A stretch of 38,786 bases of DNA from a virus. The stretch is from the IMG/VR virus record IMGVR_UViG_3300031989_000021, positions 1-38,786 of that record; one strand, written 5' to 3'. Under the pieces are notes generated by a model. The model saw only the letters and a program-made list of their open reading frames with translations, did no database searches and was not told where the DNA came from. Positions 7,701 through 16,700 of this stretch are shown in pieces; position 1 is the first letter of the stretch; each line of letters starts with the position of its first letter. The position numbers were made by a program, and so were the translations under genes.

Positions 7701-10700
7701 GGATCCCGCGCGGTCGCCCGGCGCCGCGCACCGATGCGCCCGTCTGCCATCGCCTGCATGGTCCGCGCCGCACTCTGGAAGCCCCGGCCACGGAAGGCGT
7801 TGGCGGCCGCCGTCAGGAACGCCGCCATCTTCTGCAGAGCCCGCAGGACCGGCCCCTGAGCGTCCCAATCGCGCCTCCACGCCCGGTAGAGTTCGGCGAC
7901 CCTCTCCTCGGACTTGATCGCTTCGCTTTCGCCCTCATAGGCGGCCTCGATGCGGGCCGAGATCTGCGCGTCGGCCCGACCGGCGCGGACCAGACCAGTC
8001 CATTCCGCCCGGGTGAACAGGCCCCATTCCGACCCCCACAGGTTCGGATCGCGCATCGCATGGACGATCTCATGCCGGGCGATGCCAGCGGCGCCCGCGG
8101 GGTCGAGTTTCCCCGACAGGGTGATGGTCCGCTCGCTCCCGCTGGAGACGTAGCGGCCGGAGATCTCGCGGCCGTGGCGGTTCAGGAGAGTGCGGACGAC
8201 CTTGCCCGTCACAACACTGGCAAGCCCGGCGTCGGCGAGTTCGCGGTTCAGAACGCTCGTCAACTCCGCGATGTCGTCGCGAGTGGGCTGGGGGTCGGCT
8301 TCAATGGCACCCCATCCTGCTGGCGTCTTGTCGGCGCGATCGACGATCGCTATGTTCAGGGTGTCGGCTCCCGCTGACGACGGCCTCGCACTGGCTTCTT
8401 TGCCCGGAGAGCTGGCCGAACCTTGGCGGGAGCCGTCTTCACTCATGTGCCTGAGATCGTAGTGGTAGGTGCCGTTGGGCGCTTCCCGGAGGATCACGAC
8501 CACGTTGTGCTTGGCACCGGCCAAATCGACGGTGACGGCGAAGCGATGGACGGCCTTGATCTGGGTGTCGGTGCCGCGCGGCGGCTCACTGGACACAAAA
8601 CGGGCCTTGGCGATCATGCCGAGCAGTCCCGGCACCATCCGAAGGAGATCTTCGCCCTTGCCTCCGCTGGTTTTCGCGGCTCCACGCCGAGAGAACCGGA
8701 CCTCCCAACCCGTTTCCTCGTTGACCACGACCTGGCTGACCAAGTTCTCCCGATACCAGCGGAACGCGCGCTTCCCCAAGTCCAGGACGTCGGCATACTC
8801 GCCGAGTTCGTCGCCGGTCAGCACCACATCGGCGCCCACCGGATCCCGGCTTTCGCGCTCGGTGGTGTCGTCGCCCGGGTCTTCGCCGCGCTTCGCCCCG
8901 TCGCGCAGTTTCGACCCTTCCTCGATCGTGGGGGCGACAAAGGGGCGTTCCTGATACAGCGGCACACCGGTTTCGCTGGCGGCCTGCATGTAGGGGACGT
9001 CGCCTTTGTCGGTGACGACAAACCAGTCCTCGGCGGTCCAGCGATGCCCGGTGACGGCCCGCTCCTTGTCACCGACATAGATCAGGCTGTCCACGGGTGC
9101 GCCCTGGCGCAGCCACGACGGCGGCGGGACCGGGTTCATCTGCAGGTCGCGATCGATCTCCGTGCGTTGCGCAATCTTCTTGGCGAGTTCGTCGGCCTGA
9201 TGGAAGGGCTCGGCCTTAGCGCGGTCGAGGCGCTGCATCTGGACCGCAAGGCTGGCCAGTTCATCCTCGCGCTGTTGCAGCCTTTCGGGGACGCGCCGGA
9301 TGTTCTGCTCCACCGACGGCAGGCTGGGCTGGTTGATGACCATCTCGCTGCGCCGCATGATGGAGATGGTGGTGTCTTCGAAGCCAGGACGCAGCGACCA
9401 TTTCGAGCGTTCGAGCTTGATGCCAAAGCCCTGCACCTCGACCGGCAGGACGCGGGTTTCGCCTTTGCCCATGCGGGTCATCTGGGCTTCCAGGAAGGCT
9501 TTCAGGGCCTCGGCGGCGTCGGGGCGGTTGTCGTAGGTGGTGCCGTCGATGGTGGCGGTGAACGTGCCTGCCTCACGCAGGGCCGCCACATGGGCGGCGT
9601 CGTCCCGCAGCGGCGGCATCTGCTCGTTGATGGACTCGATGCGGCGGGTGATCTCCTTGGTCCTGCGGACCGCATCCGCGATGCCGGAGGTGTGGATGCG
9701 CTCGCGCTCGCGGAGACGCTTGATGCCCTTGTCCAGCTTCGTCATCTGCATCAGGCGCGGGTCGCCCGCGGCCTCGGACAGGGTTTCGGCGAGGCTGGCG
9801 CCGTCCATGGTTTCCGCATCATCGACGGCGTCGCCCTCGATGACCCGCTGACCGTCCTTGGCCTTGAGGAAGGCCTTGATGAAGCGGTCCTTGATCGCCA
9901 GCACCTGCCAGCGGCGGCCGTCGAGCCTCTCGGTGAGATACCGATACTCCAGCACCGTGTTCCAGGTGTTGCCCTGCCGTTCACCACGCCCGTTGCGCTG
10001 TTCAAGGTCGCCCGGCATCCACGGCGCATCGAGGTGGTGCATCGCCCGCAGATGCTTCTGCATGTTGACGCCGACACCAAGCGTCCGGGTCTGGCCAATC
10101 ACGACCCTGATCCGGCGCTCGTTCATGGCATCGGCAACCGCCTTCTTCTGGTCGGCGGTGACGCCCCCGGCGACGATAGCGATTTCCTCGCGCTTCACAC
10201 CCTGCGCGACCAGCTTTTCGACGATGTCGTTGGCGAGGTTGAACTGTTTCTTCTTCGTCCGGGTCTTGTTGCCCTGCTCGTCGGTCTTGGTCGAGACAGT
10301 CTCATCGCTGTAGCCCTCGTCCATGAACAGGACTTGGGTCGCCATGGGCTCGTCGTTGTAGATCCGCGCGATGTTGCGCACCGCCCGGTTCGCCTTGCTG
10401 GCGGGATGATCCTCGGCCTCGGGTTCCTGCAGCCTCGCATCCATGGAGGCGCGGTTGGGCACGTTGTTGTAGACGATCGGCGCGTTCGGCCCACCGCCCA
10501 GCATGATCTCGCGCCGGGTCTTCCCATCGGCCTCCTTGAACTCCTGGGCGTAGTAGCGGACCTCGTTGAGGATGCGGCGCTGATCCTCGCCCATGGGCCC
10601 GATGTCGTGGATCACCTTCTTGTAGGGCCGACCGATCGGCTTTTCCGCACGACCGTTCTCCAGATAGTCGCGTTCCTCGGCCGTGAGGTCAGGCGCCTTG

Positions 10701-13700
10701 AGGTTCTTGCCCGACGGCGTCTCGCGCGGCTTGAACTCAGGCATCTCGGTCGCGAACACGATGTCCAGAAATTGGCCAGCCATGCGGCGCAGTTCGGAGA
10801 CGTTGATAAACGCGGCCAGGCGTTCCACGTTTTCGAAATCACCGGTGGAGGTCAGTTCGACATCAGCGACGGTGTCGGCGAAGGTCTTGAAGAAGCCGTC
10901 CCAGGTGTCGACGCGGTTTTCCCGCATCACGTCGTCCATGACGTAATACATCTGGTGGTAGATTTCGGAGAGGGTGTTGGTGATGGGCGTCCCGGTGAAG
11001 ACGTGGACACCGGTTCCGCCACGCAGGCCCTTGACGTAGGAGGTCAGGAACCGCAGCGCCAGCGACTTGTTGGATGTCCCGGTGTTGAGGCCCTTGACCT
11101 GCATCCGCGTCGCCAGCGGGGGCTTCTTGAACTCGTGGCTCTCGTCGACAAGGATCATGTCGATCCCCAGCTTCTCGAACGTGATCGCACCTTCGCGGCT
11201 GGCGCGCTGCGCCTGCTTCTCGATGTTCTCGATCAGGCGTTGCCGCGCTTTCACCATCTCCTTGGCGGTGATGGGAAGCCGCATCTTCTTCAGCTTCGCC
11301 TCGTCATCGAGGTCGTCCACGGTCAGGTTGACGCCCTCGGCCTCGGCCGCCTCGATCGCTTCCCTCTCGTAGGCGGCGATGTCTTCGGCGGCCAAGGCGT
11401 CTAGCGTCTCGCGAGACAGCGCCATGCGATCCAGAAGCGAATGCGGGATCACGATCAGATCCCAATCCTCGGTCGCGATCCGCGCCATCTGCGCCGGAAG
11501 TTCGGCCGTGGCCAAGTTGTTGATGTAAAGGATCTTGGCGCCCGGATAGGTGTCCTGCGCCTCGGAGGCGACAGCCGCGGAGTTGGCGTTGTGTGCGATC
11601 AGGAGCGGCTTCCGGGCGAGACCGTAGCGGCGGCTTTCCACGGCGATGCCGGTCATCGTGATGGTCTTGCCGGTGCCGACCTCGTGGCCGTAGATGCCCC
11701 GCTGGTTCAGGATGCCCTTCCAGATCGCGTCGGACTGATGCTTGCGCAGGCTGAACGGGTCGTCGCCGCGCTTCAACGCCATGCCCGGGAACTCCAGGAA
11801 CGACCCATCGAATGCGGGCAGCGCCACCGCGTTCATCACCTCGTTGTAGGCGATCTCCATTTCGGCCCGGCGCTCGGGATCCTGCCACAGCCAAGCCCCG
11901 AACTTTTGGCGCAGGTCGGCGGCCTTCTGGTTGGCCTGTTCAGTCGCCTTGGTATCCTTGAACGTGCCGTCCTCGCCGGCGTCATAGGTGACGGTCAGGG
12001 TCTGTGTGTTCAGCGTCGCCTCAAGGAAGCGACGCAGGCTGAGGCCGGTGCCGCGCCGGCCTGGCCCGGGCGCGCCGGTGATGTCGCTGATACCGGCCAT
12101 GTGCGCGATCCGGTCGGAGAGATCGACGCGCCAGCCCGTGGCACCGCGGACCAACACCACATCGTCGTCTCGCGGGTTCTGGATCTGCAGGGTCTCGACA
12201 ATGAACTGCCGGTTGGCTTCGACGCCGACCCAATCCGCGCCGAACCTGGCCTCGATCTGGAAGTATGGGACATCCGGGGGCTGCACCGCGACCAAGGCGT
12301 CGACCGAAGCCTGCATGTCCTCGCCGTTGGCAAGCGCGTCCTTCGCATCGCGGAGTTTTTGACGGACGTTGCCGGAGAGATAGATGTCCGCGGCCTCATA
12401 CCCGCCCCCTGGCGTCCGGTAGATTGCCTTGGACTCGGCGAGGTCGGCAACAACCTCGGCCACGGGCTTCCCCGCGATTTCGGAGGTGCGGTCGAGATCC
12501 AGCACGACCGACTCGTTGCGCGCCATCACGAAGGCATCCCGGATGCTGGGGTTTTCCAGCTTTCGCGACGCCCTAACCGTGGCCTGTTCCATGATCGGAG
12601 ACGGCTCGCCGGTGCGCGTCTCCAGCGCCGCCACGAACCCGGCATTGGGGTCGCGCAGCTTCACCATCGTCTTGAGGGCGAAACTGTCCGCGATCTTGCC
12701 GTGGTCCTTGACGAAGGCGCGGTAGAGCTTCTTGAGGTCGGCGCGCTTGGTGTCAGCATCCGCGGCCCCGGCCCGGTCTGCTTCCATGACGGCATCCGCG
12801 GCCTTGCGCAGCGCGACCAGCGTGCGCATCTGGTTCATCCGCCGCGTCGTCTCCGATGCGTCGCTGGTCTTGATCTTGGCGACATCCTCGATCGGCGCCA
12901 TCTGGTCGCCGAGAACGTGGAAGACCTCGCCCTTTTCATCGACCGTCACCGAGAAGATGCGATCGGTGGTGGTGTTGGCGGTAAAGCGGGGCTCGCTCCC
13001 GCGCCGGATCGGCTTGTAGGCGTCCTTGGGGACACGGTTCGCGATGTTCTCCAGCAACTCCCCGATGTTTTCGGGGCGCTGCACGATCATCCCGGGCTTG
13101 CCGTAGGTGGTGCCGTGGCCCTTGTCCAACTTGCCCAGGATGCGGCTGGCGTCGCGCTGGAAGTAGTCGTTGACGTTGAATCTGCCGTCGCCCCAGACCG
13201 AGGAGTTCACCCACGTCTCCCCGGTCACATCGAGGATGGGGGCTTCACGCTTGCGCAGGATGATGATGTCGGTGACGACCCGCGTTCCCGCGTATTTCTC
13301 GAATGCCCCCGAGGGCAGGCGGAATGCGGCAACCAGTTCCGCGTTCTTGGCGAGGTGCTGCCGGATCCCGGCGTTCTTCTGGCCGTCCATGGTGAAGGCC
13401 GAGGTGATGCCGACGACGAGACCACCGGCGCGGACCTGATCCAGCGCCTTGACGAAGAAGTAGTCGTGCAACGACGGATTCAGGCGATCGTAGCGCCGAT
13501 CCGCGACCTTCACGTTCGCGAACGGCCAGTTCCCGATGACGAGGTCATAGAAACCATCGGGCACCCGGCTTTTCTCGTAGCCCATGATGCGGATGTTGGC
13601 GTCCGGGTAGAGCATCTTCGCGATACCCCCGGTGGTCGCCTCCAGTTCGATGCCGGTCAGGGCCGAATTGGCGGCGATTTCGGTTGGCATCAGGCCGAAG

Positions 13701-16700
13701 AAGTTGCCGACCCCCATGGCGGGCTCAAGAATGCGTCCGCCCTTGAAGCCCATGGCTCGGACCGCGTCCCACATCGCCTTGACAGTCGGCGGGTCGGTGT
13801 AGTGGGCGTTGATGATCGAGGTCTGCGCGCTGATCCAGGCATCCTTGCCGAGGTGGTCGCGCAGCCACGCGCTTTCCTCCTTCCACTCCTCTTTCGGCCG
13901 GGGATTGTCCCAGGTGCCTTGAAACAGTTCTTGCCCGAAGGAGCCCCAGCCGATGAAGGCGGCCATGGCGTCCAGTTCTTCCGGGGTCGGCTCGCGGTGT
14001 TCGTCGCGGACGCGCTGAAACGCTTCCATCGCGGCGCGGTTCTTGGTGAACCGCGCCTTGGGACCGCCCGCGAACAGCTTCTCGGGGTCGGTTATGCGGT
14101 AGTTGCCGCGTCCAGCGCCTTGGGGTTGCTTTCGGCGGGATCGAGCATCGCCCAATCCCTCCACGCCATCTCCGTCGCCTCGCCCTGGCTCATCCCCTCG
14201 CGGAGAAAAGAGATCACCGTCTGCGCGATCCGATCGGCGACGACGTGGGCGAGCGCGACCAGCGCCCCCCACTCGGTCATCGACTGCATCAGGTCCGGGC
14301 GCTGCCCCTTCCACGCCTCGATCAGTTGCGTCTCCAGCGGGCTCCCCGGTGGTTCCCCGGCCTGCGTCAGTTTCCGGCTCTCCGCCTTCGCCCACCTGGC
14401 CAGCGTTTGCGCCGTCTCCCTGGGGATCCGCATCCTCGACCTCCGTGGTGTCAGAGGCCATTGTATCAGGTTCCGGCGCCTTCTTCGATGCCTCTGCGCG
14501 CATCTTGCGGATTTCGGCAATCACGTCCTGATCGCTGTCCATGTCAGCGATGTCTTCGCCGTCCAGTTCGAAGTTCCCGCGGATCTGGTTGTAGGCGTTC
14601 CGGGCGTAGGGCTGCGCTTGTTCCAGGGTCAGCCCCATGCGCTCCATCATCGCGTCGATCAGTTGCCGGAAGCGGCGGCGGCCGGCGCGGACGTAGAGCG
14701 ACCCGATCTTGAAGGCCATGCCTACCATCTCGGGATCTAGTCCGGTGTTGGTCTGGCTTTTCAGGCGTGCTGCGAACTCGGCTTCCAACGCCGCCAGTTC
14801 CGCGTTCTCGGCCTCGGAGAGGCCCTTGAGGGCCTTCGGGGAGGGCGCGGCGAGCGTGGGCTGCGTCACCTGCGTCACCCCTGCGCCACCGGCATCGGCG
14901 GGATCTGGCGGCAGCGGGCCGGTAGGTTTCGATCGGGACGTGGCCGCGATCCGTTCCTCGGCAGTGGAGAAGTCACCGCCGCGCCGCGAGGTGTCGACCG
15001 TGATCGCGCCGTCAGGCGCGACCTTCACGTTCTCGGAGACGCGGACGCCGCTTTCGACGTAGGACCGGACTCCCCGCCCATCCTCGAACAGAGGGAGGCC
15101 ATTCGCATTGGTGCCGATGCGGCGCCGCGCATCCTTGGGGCGCTGCGGGCCGTCCTCGCGCGCCTTCGTCTTCGCCCGCCATCCCTCGATGGCTTCCTCG
15201 ATCTTGGTCTCGGGCACATCATAGGCGCCGGAGAAGAACCCGGAGCCATCGGGGGCATAGACCTCGGTGAGATTGGTCCTGCGCTTGACGACAAACCCGT
15301 CTTCGGTCGTTTGGGTTTGCTTGGTGGTCGGCTGGCCGCGGACCACCACCCTCTCGTAGCCGGGCCGCAGCGGCCCCAGCGGGTCGATCTTCGTGGTCTT
15401 GCCGGTTCCCAAGGAGGTGACGGTCAGGGGCTCGTCGGTCAGCCCCAGGGCGTCCTTGACCTTGTCGAAGTGCTTGCGGGAGAACACCCAGCCTTTGGCG
15501 CTCGCGTCCCAGGTAAAGGAGACACCGTCGACCTCGGGTTTCTCCGTGCCGGGGACGCCACGCAGCACCGCGGCCTTCTCGCGGATCGGGAAGATCGCGG
15601 CTTGGGGATTGCGAGCCCGGTAGATTTGCCCCGAGGTCATCCCTGCGCCTGCGGGGCCCTTCTTGGCGCTGGGAAGCCAGGACTTGAACTCGGGGACCGT
15701 CATCGCGCGGATTTGCATCAGGCGCTTGGGCCCGGAGCCATCGCTAAAGCCATCGGTGTAGGTCAGTGCCGCGTCCGCGCTGTCCTTGAAGCCCAGCATG
15801 ACCTTGTGTTCGTCAAAGGCGCCGGTCTCGGGATCCTTCTGGTCGATGATCCACACGGTTTCGCTAGACGGGTCTGGGCCCATGTAGAAGTCGACGTGAT
15901 CGCCGTCGGCGCCCTCGGTTCCCAGGATGCGCCCGTAGTCGGCTGGCATCTTAACCGACCACTCTGTGCCATCGGGCGCCGTTCCGCGCCTGGTGCTGCC
16001 CTTGGCGTTCTCGATCGACAGGGTGAGGCCACGCCATTCGATCTTGCCGGTCTTGTAGTTCTCGGCCTCGGCCTGCGCGGGGGTGGGCGACGGGTTGGTT
16101 TCGGATGCTGCGGCCTCGAACTCCTCGCGCGTCGGAGTCTCCTCCTCGCGCGGCGGTGGCGCATCCTGCGCGCCCGGGGGCGCGTCTGGCGCCGGGCTGG
16201 TGGGTGCAGCCGGTGCCGCACCGGGCGCGGGAGGCGCGGCCGCCTCGGGCGTGACCGTGCCGGTCTTCTTGGCCTGCGACCACAGCGCCACGGTCTTGTC
16301 GTTGGCCGGGAACACCTTGGAATCGGGCATTGGCGGTGCCTCGGCGTCGTTCCCGGGGCGCGGTGCATCGGTGGTTTCGGTTTTGTCGGTGGGGAAGCCA
16401 TAGGCCTCGAAGTTGTCGATCCACTGCAGCGCGTTGCCCAAGGGCCCGCCGTCGTTCACAAGTTCGCCGGTTTCCTCGTCCCGTTCCGGCATGTTCAGAT
16501 TGGTGTCGTCGTCAATGATCGCTTCCAGGAGCGCCTGCGCCTCGGCGACCGCCACCGCGCCTTGGTCATACGTCCCGTCAGGGCCCTTTCCGGTCGCATC
16601 GAACTGTCGGATGTCGCCGCCCTTGGCGCGGGTGGCCATTTCGGCGCGACGGGCGAGGCCGTCGAGTTCGGCGATCACCTCGCCCGCGATGCTGTCACGC

